From the NCBI RefSeq assembly GCF_019468465.1, contig NZ_CP080519.1, positions 8,487,001 through 8,551,000 on the forward strand: a stretch of 64,000 bases of DNA. Direction: 5' to 3'. Source of the DNA: Amycolatopsis sp. DSM 110486 (GTDB lineage: Bacteria > Actinomycetota > Actinomycetes > Mycobacteriales > Pseudonocardiaceae). Numbering within the stretch: position 1 is the first letter of the stretch; the number at the start of each line of letters is the position of its first letter. Shown here in pieces: positions 1-8,276 of this stretch. The notes beneath the pieces were generated by a model. That model did not search any database, was not told the DNA's origin, and saw only the letters and a list, made by a program, of their open reading frames with translations. The position numbers and the translations under genes were made by a program.

Positions 1-94
1 CCACCGCCACGACGACCACGTGCCGGTGGCGGACGCGTCGCCGGGGGTCGGCCGGCTCGGCACGGTTGCCGGTGAGCTCCACGCGCGTGCTCAT
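1..94 (-). CDS. Start of an ABC transporter permease (partial, probably FecCD type)
   Basis: Only the first 31 codons lie in the window; the gene runs off the left edge. It begins with an ATG that overlaps the stop codon of the upstream lipoprotein gene by 4 bases (ATGA), so the two are translationally coupled. The visible residues are a basic, hydrophilic N-terminus (MSTRVELTGNRAEPADPRRR) running into a valine-rich stretch, as expected before the first membrane helix of a FecCD-family permease. The family call rests on position after a siderophore-type binding protein, not on diagnostic motifs. Confidence 0.55.
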   Translation of the reverse strand, partial: MSTRVELTGNRAEPADPRRRVRHRHVVVVAV

Positions 95-1110
95 GCCGGC
101 CCTGCCAGCTTCTGCACGGCCTCGGTCGCGATCTGCTCGGCCGCGACCAGACCACGGGCCCGGGACCACAGGTTCTGGTTCACCATGAACACCGCGTTCT
201 TCTGCACGGCCGGGAGGGTGCCCCAGAGCTGGGTGGTCTTCCACTGGTCGAGCAGGAGCTTGCCGGGATGGGGAGCCATGATGATCACGTCGGGCTTCAT
301 CGTGACGAGGGTTTCGAGGTTGACCGAGACGTGGAAGTCGTCTCCCTTGTCCGGCAACGGCGAGTGGAGGCCGAGCGCGGCGAGGACGCCGGGCGCGAAC
401 CCGCGGGGCGTGTAGCCGGTGACTCCTGTTTCGGTCCCGATCGCGAAGAGGATCTTCCGTGTGTCGCCCGGCGGGATTTTCGCCTTCAACCCCTGCATCA
501 CCTGGGCGTGGTGGTCGAGCACGGCCTTCATCCGGTCGCATTTGCCCGCCGCCTCGGCGATGAGCTTTTCGCTGTTGATCGTCTCCTGGTAGCCGGCCGC
601 GTCGCTGCTGACCGCGATCGTCGGTGCGATCTTGGACAACTGGGTGTAGATCGCGGAGTGTTCCGCCGAGTCGGCGATGATGAGGTCGGGCTTGAGGGAG
701 GTGATGACCTGGAGGTTGGGCGACGCCCGGAGTCCGAGCGGGGTGTAGTTGCCGACTTTGTCGCGCAGCGCGGGAATGAGCACGTCGCGGTTGTTGTCGT
801 CCGCGACGCCCACCGGCTGGAGACCGAGGTTCTCGATCGCGTCGACGAACGACAGCTCGAGCACGGCGATCCGGTGCGGTGTCCCGGTGATGGTGGTGGA
901 TCCGAGGTCGTGCTTGATGGTGCGGGTCGGCTTACCGCACTCGGCGCTGTTCACGTCGGCGGCGACCACGGCCGGAGCGGTGGCAGACTGGCTGCCGGTG
1001 CTGCTGCCGATGCCGCCGCCGGCCGTACCGCAGCCGATCACGAGGGTTGCCGCCGCCAGGAGTACGCCGGTCAGCGGCAGGGACTTGCGCAGTGGGGGAA
1101 TGGGAGACAT
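91..1110 (-). CDS. Siderophore/iron ABC transporter substrate-binding lipoprotein
   Basis: A 339-residue extracytoplasmic solute-binding lipoprotein of the Fe3+-siderophore (FecB/FepB-like) type. The N-terminus has a basic patch, a hydrophobic core and a lipobox (LVIGC, Cys27), so it should be anchored to the outer face of the membrane. The mature part carries the pattern of this family: a segment near residue 80 (HRIAVLELSFVDAIENLGLQPVG), a mid-region LIIADSAEH and a C-terminal lobe with KPDVIIMAPHP. The ATG at 1110 is preferred over an upstream in-frame start at 1149 because GAGGAG lies about 10 bases upstream and the signal peptide follows directly. Its stop overlaps the next permease gene. 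No iron box (IdeR/DmdR type) was seen upstream. Confidence 0.88.
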   Translation of the reverse strand: MSPIPPLRKSLPLTGVLLAAATLVIGCGTAGGGIGSSTGSQSATAPAVVAADVNSAECGKPTRTIKHDLGSTTITGTPHRIAVLELSFVDAIENLGLQPVGVADDNNRDVLIPALRDKVGNYTPLGLRASPNLQVITSLKPDLIIADSAEHSAIYTQLSKIAPTIAVSSDAAGYQETINSEKLIAEAAGKCDRMKAVLDHHAQVMQGLKAKIPPGDTRKILFAIGTETGVTGYTPRGFAPGVLAALGLHSPLPDKGDDFHVSVNLETLVTMKPDVIIMAPHPGKLLLDQWKTTQLWGTLPAVQKNAVFMVNQNLWSRARGLVAAEQIATEAVQKLAGPA

Positions 1111-1393
1111 CTCGAGCTCCTCGCACGAACTGAAGCGAGCCGGGCACACGTCGAATTCGATCCGAATCGAATCCGGAACAGGGCGATTCCGGCCCTGCAG
1201 TTGTTACCTGCGTTTGACAATGAGCGTACTTCCGGGGTAAATCTGCGGTCGGCATGCGCACTCCGATCAGGAGTGCTTCCTCAGTGAGAGGTGATCGAAT
1301 CCGATGATCACCGGTTCTCTCCGAGCCATGGCGAATCGCCGATCAGCGGTGGCTGTCGGATGGGTGTGGGCTCCGTCTCAGAGGTTTGGTGTA

Positions 1394-1588
1394 CTGTAGG
1401 ATCTGCTACAGCGAACGTCAATAGTCCTTCCTGCCTACGACTCTCCGTTCGCTTCTTGCTCTGGCCCACGAGGACTTTCGTCCGAAGAGTTACGGGTAGT
1501 AAACGCTACAAGTGATCTTGTTCAGTGACCGCCAGATGTTTGTAGTGAACGCAACCATCGTTGTGATCTTCTGTAGTAACTGCTACGG
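1394..1588. promoter_or_regulatory. Three copies of a GTAG-N6-CTAC inverted repeat upstream of tldD
   Basis: The 574-base intergenic region between the divergent lipoprotein and tldD genes holds no coding sequence I can support. It contains three similar dyads: CTGTAG-GATCTG-CTACAG (1394-1411), GGTAG-TAAACG-CTACA (1495-1510) and CTGTAG-TAACTG-CTACGG (1571-1588). The GTAG cores start at 1496 and 1573, exactly 100 and 177 bases after the first at 1396. Constant spacing within each dyad and repetition suggest binding sites for a dimeric regulator controlling tldD. The regulator is unknown to me. Confidence 0.55.
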
Positions 1589-1684
1589 TCGGGTTGTCCG
1601 CAGTTGGTGTCCCCGGACAGTCCCCCATCTCTCGGAGGTCCACGAGATGTCCACGAAGTTCAGCGTGACGCAGGTGAGCCGGTG

Positions 1685-3139
1685 ATGCGCGACATCGCCG
1701 AAGCCGTCCTCGGCTTGCTCCCGAGTGCAGTGAGTTATGGAGACGTTCGCGTGCTGCACCGCACGCACGAATTGGTCCTCGCCGAACGCAATGGTCCCGG
1801 CGACCTGGCCCGTGAGGAGTCCACCGGGGTGGGCGTGCGGGTGATCGTGGACGGCCAGTGGGGTTTCGCCGCCACGCACCGGCTCGACCGCGTCGGCCTC
1901 GCCGAGGTCGTCGGCCGGGCCGTCGCCCAGGCGCGAGCCGTGGGGCCGGGCCCGCGTATCGACCTCGGCGAGCCCGTGACCACTCGCACCCGCTGGCAGT
2001 CGCCGATGGTCATCGATCCGTTCCGCGTGCCGGTGTCGGCCAAGGTCGACCTGCTGACCGCCGCCGTCGCGGAAGCCGAGACCGCCGGTCCGTTGGTGCA
2101 GAAGGTCGAAGCGTCGATGGACTTCTTCCGTGACGACAAGGTCTTCGGCAACACCGAGGGAGCCCTGATCGAGCAGATGCTCACGGAGAGCGGCGCGGGG
2201 CTCGTCGTCTACGCGGGCGACGGCGACGACATCCAGCGCCGATCGTTCCCCCAGGCGGTTCCCCGCACGATCCGGGGCCAGCGCGGTGACTTCGCCACCG
2301 CCGGCTACGAACACGTCGAGTCGCTGCGGTTGGTCGAAGAAGCGGCCAGGGTCGGAGCGGAAGCGGTTGCGCTGCTGTCTGCGCCGTCGTGCCCCGACGA
2401 GAAGACGACGCTGATCGTGACAGGTTCGCAGATGGCGTTGTTGCTCCACGAATGCGCCGGGCACCCGATGGAAGCCGACCGTGCGCTCGGTTCCGAGGTC
2501 AGTTTGGCCGGCGGCACGTACGCTTCGCCGGAGCGGCGCGGTTCGTTCCGGTACGGCTCACCGATCGTGAACGTTTTCGCCGACGCCACCATCCCCGGCG
2601 CACTCGGCTCGTTCGGCTACGACGACGAAGGAATCCCCGCACAGCGCACCCAGCTCATCACCGACGGCGTCTTCATGGGCTATCTCTCCGGTCGCGAGTC
2701 CGCGGCGGCGATGGGGGAGCAGTCGTCAGGTGCCGCGCGCGCCGACGGGTGGCAGCGTCTTCCCTTGGTGCGCATGACGAATCTCTGTCTCCAACCCGGT
2801 GATTCCTCGCTGGAGGAGATGATCGCCGGCACCGACCGCGGGGTGCTGGTCGACATGACCAAAAGCGTGTCGATCGACGACATGCGGCTCAACTTCCGGC
2901 TCGGTGCCGAGGTCGGGTGGGAGATCCGTGACGGCAAGCTGGGCCGGTTGCTCAAGAACTGCTCCTACACCGGGGTGACGCCGCAATTCTGGGCCGACTG
3001 CGATGCGCTCGCCGGCCGCGACGAATGGAAGGTGCACGGCATCCCCTCCTGCAACAAAGGTGAGCCGCTGCAGGTCGCCCACGTCGGCCACGGCACCGTG
3101 CCGGCCCGATTCCGGAATGTGAGGGTGGGAACCAAATGA
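1685..3139 (+). CDS. tldD: TldD family metalloprotease
   Basis: A 484-residue TldD/PmbA-family protein. TldD is the catalytic, metal-binding half of the TldD-TldE heterodimer, a cytoplasmic protease that degrades unfolded or modified peptides (known from microcin B17 maturation and CcdA turnover in E. coli). The family HExxxH motif is visible as LLLHECAGHPMEAD near residue 256, and the family's glycine-rich central region and C-terminal TNLCLQPG segment are present. The ATG at 1685 follows AGGTGA by 7 bases; an adjacent GTG at 1682 is possible. Its stop overlaps the tldE start by 4 bases, so the subunits should be made together. Confidence 0.93.
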   Translation: MRDIAEAVLGLLPSAVSYGDVRVLHRTHELVLAERNGPGDLAREESTGVGVRVIVDGQWGFAATHRLDRVGLAEVVGRAVAQARAVGPGPRIDLGEPVTTRTRWQSPMVIDPFRVPVSAKVDLLTAAVAEAETAGPLVQKVEASMDFFRDDKVFGNTEGALIEQMLTESGAGLVVYAGDGDDIQRRSFPQAVPRTIRGQRGDFATAGYEHVESLRLVEEAARVGAEAVALLSAPSCPDEKTTLIVTGSQMALLLHECAGHPMEADRALGSEVSLAGGTYASPERRGSFRYGSPIVNVFADATIPGALGSFGYDDEGIPAQRTQLITDGVFMGYLSGRESAAAMGEQSSGAARADGWQRLPLVRMTNLCLQPGDSSLEEMIAGTDRGVLVDMTKSVSIDDMRLNFRLGAEVGWEIRDGKLGRLLKNCSYTGVTPQFWADCDALAGRDEWKVHGIPSCNKGEPLQVAHVGHGTVPARFRNVRVGTK

Positions 3140-4455
3140 CGATCGACAGCTCGCAGGTGCACGCCGCGCTCGGGTGCTTCGGCGAGGGCACCAGGCTCGA
3201 AGTGTCCGAGGAGAAGGTCGACCTGCTGCGATACGCCCGGTCCCGCGTCACCGCGCAGCACAGTGAACAGCGCATGCGGGTCCGCATCCGGCTCGAGCGC
3301 GACGGCCGGGTCGTGATCGGTGCGCTGGAGACTCTCGACCGGGAACCGGTGCGCGCGCTGGCGGCGCACCTGACCCAGGAACTCGAGGCGTTGCCCACCA
3401 CGACACCACGGCCGCAGACTGGAACGGCGCACTCGGGCGAACCGGTACAGCCCCCGGTGAGCGAGGCGACACGAAGTGCCGAGGCCGCCGAACGGTTCGC
3501 CTGGTTCGACACCGTCCGAAAAGGACTAGGTGGCGACACGCAGCTCGGTGGCTCGATCCGGCACGAGGTCATCGACCGCGTGGTCGCCGACGGCACCGGA
3601 CTCTTCCGCCAGGAAACCCTCACCAAGGCATCGCTGCAGGCCATCGCCGATCGAGACGGCCGCTCCGCCAGCGTCCGCCGCGTGCACCGCGACGCCGCGC
3701 AGATCCGCGTCGACGATGTTGCCGAGCGGCTGCTCGACTCACTGGCTCCGTTGCCGACCCGGGAACAGTTCAGCGGATCCTGCCGCGTTGTCCTCCGCCC
3801 GCAGGCGACCATTCCGCTGCTCGCCACGTACGGCTACGCCGCGCTCGGCGCCGCCGGTTTCGCGGAGAACCGGACCGCGGTGGCCGGTCGCCTCGGCCTG
3901 CCGGTCACCAGTGACCTGATCACCGTGGTGGACGACGGCACCGACCCCGAAGGCCTGCCCAGCGGGTTCGACGTGGAAGGCAGCCCCCGTGTACGCACCC
4001 CTCTCGTGACGAAGGGGACCCTCGCCGGCGTGGTTTCGAACCTCGAGCACGCCGGAGTGACCGGCGGTGTCTCGACCGGGCACGGCGTGCCGTTCGGCTG
4101 GCGCTTCGGTGCCGATCCCGCACCATCCCACCTGCTCATGGCCGCCGGGGACAGCTCGGACGAGGACCTGCTGGCGGGCTGCGACGAGGGCCTCGTCGTC
4201 AGCAGGCTCGACTACCTGCGGGTGCTGCATCCCAAGGACACCCTCGTCACCGGCACCACCCGCGACGCGACGTACTGGGTGAGTGGCGGCAAGATCGTCT
4301 CCTGGCACCCACCGGTCCGGCTCACCTTCCGCATGGACGAGGTCCTCGACTACATCCTCGCCGTCGGCGCCGAACGAGAACGCGGCGAACAGACGTTCAT
4401 GGAGAGCATCACCGCACCCGCCCTGCTCGTCGATGCCGGATCGTTCCGCATCTGA
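3136..4455 (+). CDS. tldE: TldE/PmbA family protein
   Basis: A 439-residue TldD/PmbA-family protein and the likely non-catalytic partner of the TldD encoded just upstream. It lacks the HExxxH motif of TldD, as expected for the E subunit, but keeps the family's C-terminal half (GSCRVVLRP, GFDVEGSPRVRTPLV, NLEHAGVTGGVSTGHG). The start ATG lies inside the tldD stop (ATGA overlap), a typical sign of coupled translation. The gene is followed by a 15-bp hairpin. Confidence 0.9.
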   Translation: MTIDSSQVHAALGCFGEGTRLEVSEEKVDLLRYARSRVTAQHSEQRMRVRIRLERDGRVVIGALETLDREPVRALAAHLTQELEALPTTTPRPQTGTAHSGEPVQPPVSEATRSAEAAERFAWFDTVRKGLGGDTQLGGSIRHEVIDRVVADGTGLFRQETLTKASLQAIADRDGRSASVRRVHRDAAQIRVDDVAERLLDSLAPLPTREQFSGSCRVVLRPQATIPLLATYGYAALGAAGFAENRTAVAGRLGLPVTSDLITVVDDGTDPEGLPSGFDVEGSPRVRTPLVTKGTLAGVVSNLEHAGVTGGVSTGHGVPFGWRFGADPAPSHLLMAAGDSSDEDLLAGCDEGLVVSRLDYLRVLHPKDTLVTGTTRDATYWVSGGKIVSWHPPVRLTFRMDEVLDYILAVGAERERGEQTFMESITAPALLVDAGSFRI

Positions 4456-4473
4456 TCGATCCCTCCGCAGTAC

Positions 4474-4525
4474 ACGCCACTCGGCGCCTGACTGTGCCGA
4501 CGCGCCCCGCGGCGCCGAGTGGCGT
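4474..4525 (+). terminator. 15-bp perfect hairpin after tldE
   Basis: ACGCCACTCGGCGCC (4474-4488) pairs perfectly with GGCGCCGAGTGGCGT (4511-4525) across a 22-base loop, 19 bases after the tldE stop. There is no T-tract, as is common for actinomycete terminators. The loop is long, so another role is possible. Confidence 0.5.
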
Positions 4526-4642
4526 CCGGAAGCCGACAATGCCGACGGTTTCCGGATATACAACGAATCTGACGACGCACCCCATGGACACTGGTGCCGG
4601 CCTAACAAGACGGGTCTCGGTGAAGGGTCACGGCCGGTTGTC

Positions 4643-5831
4643 TAGTGCCGCGGCGCAGAAGGTTGGTGAGGTAATAGCCCATGGCCTGACCTGCTATCCC
4701 GCCTGGGAGGCTGGGCGGTGGAGGTGGTGCTGGTGGCTCGTCAGCCTGAGGTGTTCGTGCACGAGTTGGAGCCCGAACAAGCGCAGCGTTTGGTGAAGAT
4801 CACCAGGTCGACGCGAGATCGGGTGCGGCTTCGCCGGGCCGGCGTGGTGCTGGCGTCGGTGCAGGGCCGGTCCGCGAGCGAGATCGCGATGATGTTCGCT
4901 GCGACCGAGAACTACGTGCGGGAGGTGATCCATGCGTTCAACGAGCAGGGGTTCGCGGCGTTGGACCCAAAATGGAGCGGCGGCCGACCAGCTAAATTCG
5001 GTCCGGCCGCCCGTCAGCTCATCTGCCGCATCGCCCGCAGCGATCCACACGGATTGGGCCAGCCCTTCACCACGTGGAGCCTGACCAAACTCACCGCCTA
5101 CTTGCGCGAACACCACAGACTGGTCGTCTCCGCCGAGACCGCACGGCGAGTCCTGAACAAGGCTGGCATCACCTGGCAGCGCACCAAAACCTGGAAGCGC
5201 AGCCGTGACCCGGACTTCGCATCCAAGATGGCCCGCATCCTCGACCTCTACGACCATCCGCCGGTAGACGGCCGCGTGCTCTGCGTCGATGAGTTCGGAC
5301 CGCTGAATCTGCAACCTCGCCCTGGTCACGGCTGGTTCCGGCGCGGCCAGCCAGCACGGCTGCGCGCCACCTACACGCGGACTCACGGAGTGCGGCAGAT
5401 GTTCGCAGCGCTGGATCTGGCCACGGGCCGGATATTCTACCGGTTCCGTGACCGCAAACGCTGGCCACAGTTCCTCGACTTCTGTAAGCAGCTCCGCCGC
5501 CGATTCCCGGTGGGCACGCTCTACCTGGTCTGTGACAATTACAAGCCACACTCCAAGGCGGAGGTCGCCTGCTGGTGCTCGGCACACGGGATCGAGCTGG
5601 TCTACACGCCCAGCAATGCCTCGTGGCTGAACTGGGTCGAGTGCGAGTTCACCGCATTACGCTACTTCGCTCTCGACGGCAGCGACTACCCCTCCCACAC
5701 TGTTCAGGAGGCCGCGATCGCCGGCTACTTCCGCTGGCGCAACCGAAATTGCCATCCCAAACGCCACTTCGCGGTCGACTCAAAGATCCGCCGACCGGAT
5801 TACCTGCCCAACGTTGCGTGACGCGGCACTA
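4643..5831 (+). mobile_element. IS630-family insertion sequence, apparently complete
   Basis: A 1.19-kb element around one transposase gene. Its ends carry imperfect inverted repeats: GTGCCGCGGCGC at the left (from 4645) and GTGCCGCGTCAC as the reverse complement at the right. Both ends are bounded by TA (4643-4644 and 5830-5831), matching the TA target-site duplication of IS630/Tc1-type elements. The flanking sequence on the right is a broken deaminase-toxin gene. Confidence 0.85.
4718..5821 (+). CDS. IS630-family transposase
   Basis: A 367-residue DDE transposase. The N-terminal third is a helix-turn-helix region (RSTRDRVRLRRAGVVLASVQ, then GRSASEIAMMF). The C-terminal catalytic part shows the three acidic positions in their family contexts: VDEFGPLNL, LVCDNYKPHS and NWVECEF. 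The GTG start at 4718 is preceded by GGGAGG at 4705. Length and lack of frameshifts suggest it is functional. It fills most of an element with recognisable ends. Confidence 0.9.
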   Translation: MEVVLVARQPEVFVHELEPEQAQRLVKITRSTRDRVRLRRAGVVLASVQGRSASEIAMMFAATENYVREVIHAFNEQGFAALDPKWSGGRPAKFGPAARQLICRIARSDPHGLGQPFTTWSLTKLTAYLREHHRLVVSAETARRVLNKAGITWQRTKTWKRSRDPDFASKMARILDLYDHPPVDGRVLCVDEFGPLNLQPRPGHGWFRRGQPARLRATYTRTHGVRQMFAALDLATGRIFYRFRDRKRWPQFLDFCKQLRRRFPVGTLYLVCDNYKPHSKAEVACWCSAHGIELVYTPSNASWLNWVECEFTALRYFALDGSDYPSHTVQEAAIAGYFRWRNRNCHPKRHFAVDSKIRRPDYLPNVA

Positions 5832-5832
5832 G

Positions 5833-6033
5833 CTTCCGGAGAGTCAGCGCCTTGATCAGCGCCCGCCCGGGGTCTGCGCTGAGGCGCGGATGTGTCGCAA
5901 TGCCCTGAGCAGCGGAGCCACCCTTGAGAAGCTTGATATCGTGTCCGCTAACCCGAAAGGTAAGAAGTTCAAGATGTGCGAGAACTGCCAGGTCTGGGTG
6001 CCGGACGCGGTCGGGCGTGTGTTGGCCGGATGA
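5833..6033 (+). pseudogene. C-terminal fragment of a deaminase-fold toxin (YwqJ/XOO_2897-like)
   Basis: An open frame without a start codon, beginning right at the right end of the IS630 element. It reads LDQRPPGVCAEARMCRNALS and later KGKKFKMCENCQVWVPDAVG. The CAE motif followed about 35 residues later by C-x-x-C is the zinc-binding signature of the deaminase-superfamily toxins of the YwqJ and XOO_2897 groups, which usually form the C-terminal tip of polymorphic toxins. The codon spanning the IS junction is TAG, so the frame is not restored by removing the IS, and no upstream part of the toxin is seen left of the IS. Loss is therefore inferred to be more than a simple insertion. Confidence 0.55.
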
Positions 6034-6183
6034 GCGGTGTGACGGGTAGGCCGAGGATGGCCGCGCTTGAGGAAAATCCTTGAGAACGCTCGTGATTTCG
6101 ATGGGATCTAACGTGTCGGATTCGGCTTCGAGGCTTTCCTTAGATTCCTGTTGGCGGGGGAGTGGGACAAAATGTTCCATTAA
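6030..6183 (+). pseudogene. Decayed gene directly after the toxin fragment, possibly its immunity gene
   Basis: An ATG overlaps the stop of the deaminase fragment (ATGA) and opens MSGVTGRPRMAALEE. One frame shift later the reading continues as LRKILENARDFDGI, a TAA stop, then RVGFGFEAFLRFLLAGEWDK and a stop at 6181. Both segments look like real protein, so this seems to be one small gene broken by a frameshift and a nonsense codon. Overlap with a toxin suggests an immunity gene, but I recognise no family. Confidence 0.35.
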
Positions 6184-6247
6184 TTGCCTCCATGCTGGAG
6201 ATTGTCGGTCCGAAGGAAACCCTGGTTTCCTTCGGTGCCCAGGATGA

Positions 6248-6415
6248 GCCTTCGTCGTTGCCAACGGCACCGAACACTTCTTGGGAACCCGCAGAGTCGG
6301 ACCGGGCGTGCAGGTCGTCTACGGCGGGCCAGTATTCCAGGACGGCATGGCCTGCTGGGTGAGCAATCATGAGACCCTTTTTCCGGAGCCCATTGGCTGG
6401 CGAGCGCGGGAGTGA
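6248..6415 (+). other. Unrecognised open fragment
   Basis: An open frame without a start reads FVVANGTEHFLGTRRVGPG and then VVYGGPVFQDGMACWVSNHE before a stop at 6413. Composition looks protein-like and it follows the toxin/immunity remnant. It may be another broken accessory gene; no function can be given. Confidence 0.25.
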
Positions 6416-6668
6416 CAGCCCGCCCCGGTGGCTCTGGAGTCCGCTTGCGTGGGTTTTGCTCGCGAGCTGGGCGGCGGCCCGGCCCCTATGATTCTCATGC
6501 TTCGACGGTCATCGTCGGCGGAGTCGTGGCGGTCCGTGTCGAACTAGGGGCGGTTTAAGGGCTATTTTCGACCTCAAATGAGGTCGAATGACGTCGACTG
6601 AGAGCATCAGATTTTGCAAATATCCAAGCTAGATCGACTGAGACCGACTAAAAATCACTTGTTCCAGC

Positions 6669-6707
6669 TAACCGGAGGGTTCTTGGTTCGAGTCCAAGCG
6701 GGGGAGC
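6669..6707 (+). other. 3' end of a tRNA-Asn, probable attachment-site remnant
   Basis: About 39 bases match the 3' part of a tRNA: the T-arm CTTGG-TTCGAGT-CCAAG followed by a 3' acceptor strand CGGGGGA and discriminator G. The preceding TAACCGGAGGG resembles the anticodon-stem 3' side and variable loop of actinobacterial tRNA-Asn, but the anticodon itself (GTT) and the whole 5' half are missing. A tRNA 3' end with its own terminator and no 5' half is the classic attR of an element integrated in a tRNA gene. The element would lie on the left, with the complete tRNA gene outside the window. Confidence 0.6.
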
Positions 6708-6736
6708 AAAGCCCAGGTCGCAGGCCTGGGCTTTTT
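6708..6736 (+). terminator. Rho-independent terminator behind the tRNA remnant
   Basis: AAAGCCCAGG pairs with CCTGGGCTTT across a 7-base loop and runs into a T-tract (6732-6736). It begins right after the tRNA-Asn 3' end, as terminators of tRNA genes do. Confidence 0.85.
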
Positions 6737-6769
6737 GTTACCTCGGAGTAGGGGCGATTTAAGGGCGAT

Positions 6770-7599
6770 GAAACCCCCAAGTTCGTGACAGCAGGCGGGC
6801 GTGCCTCTGCCTTCCCCGGGTGTCGCGTCGACTGACGCGCAGGTAGTCGTTCGGTGACGCTTCGCCGGACGTTGCGAAGGTGATCTCTCGGCCTGCAAGC
6901 GCCGCTTGGGTGTCGGCGTTGGATCGGGCTTGTTCCTGTAGCGACGCGATTTCTCTGTGAGGCGGGTAAGGCCCCGGTGGTCGGGTGTGGAGCTGGTTGT
7001 CGCAAGCGGGTCGCCCAATGTGCTGGTGATGTTCGTCCACCGATGAGGCGGTCGGCTGGTGATTGGGTGTCTGGCGGCGAGCGAAAGGGTGCGTGGACGG
7101 CGACTGCCGCAACGGCTCCGTCGCTGCGGATCCCGGGTCCACCAGGGGCTCGGATCCCGAATCCGCTGGTTAAGAGTTCGCGGCCTGACCTGTCGGACGG
7201 TGCCGAATGATGCCGGAGAGTGTCGTTTTCCTGGGCTGCCGGGCGCCTGGGGTGGTGGTCTGTGCCGCCGTCTGCCGTCGTGTTTCCGACTGCTCGGGCT
7301 CGTCTTGGCCTCGTGCATGCCGGACTGTGCTGTCTGGACAGAAGCTGATTCAACGACCTCTTCCTGGGGTGGCTCGCGCCGAAAGCCCTGAAGCTCGGCG
7401 CGAACTGGCTACCTCAATGGACGGCGCCGCGGCGAGCCGAACACCATCTGAAGTCAACGAACCTCGCTCCGTTCGGGTGGCCCCACGGCGCCGCCTGATG
7501 TCTATCGCGACGACGGTCCAACCGGCTCGACTGCAGGTTGAAACCTCGTCGGGGGCACCGCCCAGACCATCATTACCCGAAAGGCCCAGGCTGGCCGGC
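6770..7599. other. Gene-free stretch
   Basis: Several long open frames exist on both strands but none has codon usage or sequence like a real protein. The long minus-strand frame that crosses the tRNA end is an artefact of high GC. I see nothing identifiable here. Confidence 0.5.
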
Positions 7600-7773
7600 G
7601 CGCTGGTCATCGAGGGCGCGTACGACCTCTCGTCGATGCGCTGGACGCAGACCATCGCCCCGACTGTCGCGTGTTCGGGCTGTGGAGTGGTGTCCGGCTG
7701 GGTGCACAGCCGCTACGTCCGGCAACTGTCCGACGCCGCCTCGTCCGGTCGTGAGGTGCTGATCCGGTTGCGC
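7600..7773 (+). pseudogene. ISL3-family transposase fragment
   Basis: The translated stretch VACSGCGVVSGWVHSRYVRQ, then LSDAASSGREVLIRLR, matches the N-terminal zinc-finger region of ISL3-family transposases (CxxCG...VHSRY.R.LAD....GR.VLIRLR). Only about 58 codons are recognisable; the second zinc-finger half and the catalytic domain are gone. Confidence 0.7.
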
Positions 7774-8276
7774 GAATCCCGTGACCGAGTGTCTTGGACG
7801 CAGGGTGTACTCAGTCTGCGGCAAGCAGCGTGTTCAGCTCTTCGTGCGAGGTTTCCCCGGTAGTAGATTCGGCCAGTCGGCTAATGGGAGGTCCTGCAGG
7901 GCCGTCTCCAACCGGTCCGAGGTGATCGTCAGGCTGGAGTTACCCGCCCAAGGCAGCGTCGCCAGCACGCGCGCGCAACTGCCGTTCCGAGAGGTCCAGT
8001 TCCGGGTCGACCCTGACATCTCCGTGCTGAGATCGGTTCGGTTCCTACCGCCAGCCCCGCGGCTCCAACAGCGCGATGCGGCGCCGGATGTCGCGCGCCC
8101 ATTCACGAGGTGCCGTCGGACGATGGTCTCCACGTTACGCGGGGCCGCAATGATGAATAGTTGAGAGATAGAGGCTCCTCGCCGCTACCTCCGAACATCC
8201 ATACAAAAGGACTACTCGGCAAGAAAATAAGAAGGATTCGACACAATCACCGTCGTCATCGGGGTCAGGCCGTGGG
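7774..8276. other. Gene-poor stretch with unidentified scraps
   Basis: On the minus strand short stretches read like protein, for instance RVDPELDLSERQLRARAGDA before a stop near 7943, and LAESTTGETSHEELNTLLAA before a stop near 7810. They lie in one frame separated by a stop codon and look like a decayed gene, but I do not recognise it. Confidence 0.3.

Larger units (their letters stand above)
6545..6769 (+). repeat. Two 21-bp direct repeats flanking the tRNA-like end, plus a 9-2-9 palindrome
   Basis: TAGGGGCGGTTTAAGGGCTAT (6545-6565) recurs with two differences as TAGGGGCGATTTAAGGGCGAT (6749-6769), one copy on each side of the tRNA-Asn 3' end and its terminator. Between them, TCGACCTCA-AA-TGAGGTCGA at 6568-6587 is a perfect palindrome. 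These could be recombination or arm-type sites of a lost integrative element. Confidence 0.45.

Noticed and set aside
1111-1290. Iron-responsive (IdeR-type) operator before the siderophore-binding lipoprotein
   Set aside because: No match to the TTAGGTTAGGCTAACCTAA-type box was found on inspection.
5800-6270. Minus-strand frame of 156 codons
   Set aside because: It is antisense to the deaminase fragment and the IS630 end. The plus strand gives the recognisable motifs (CAE, CxxC).
6655-7353. Long minus-strand frame crossing the tRNA end
   Set aside because: Its translation ends in the antisense of a tRNA 3' end and is otherwise low-complexity Arg/Pro/Thr; it is a by-product of high GC.
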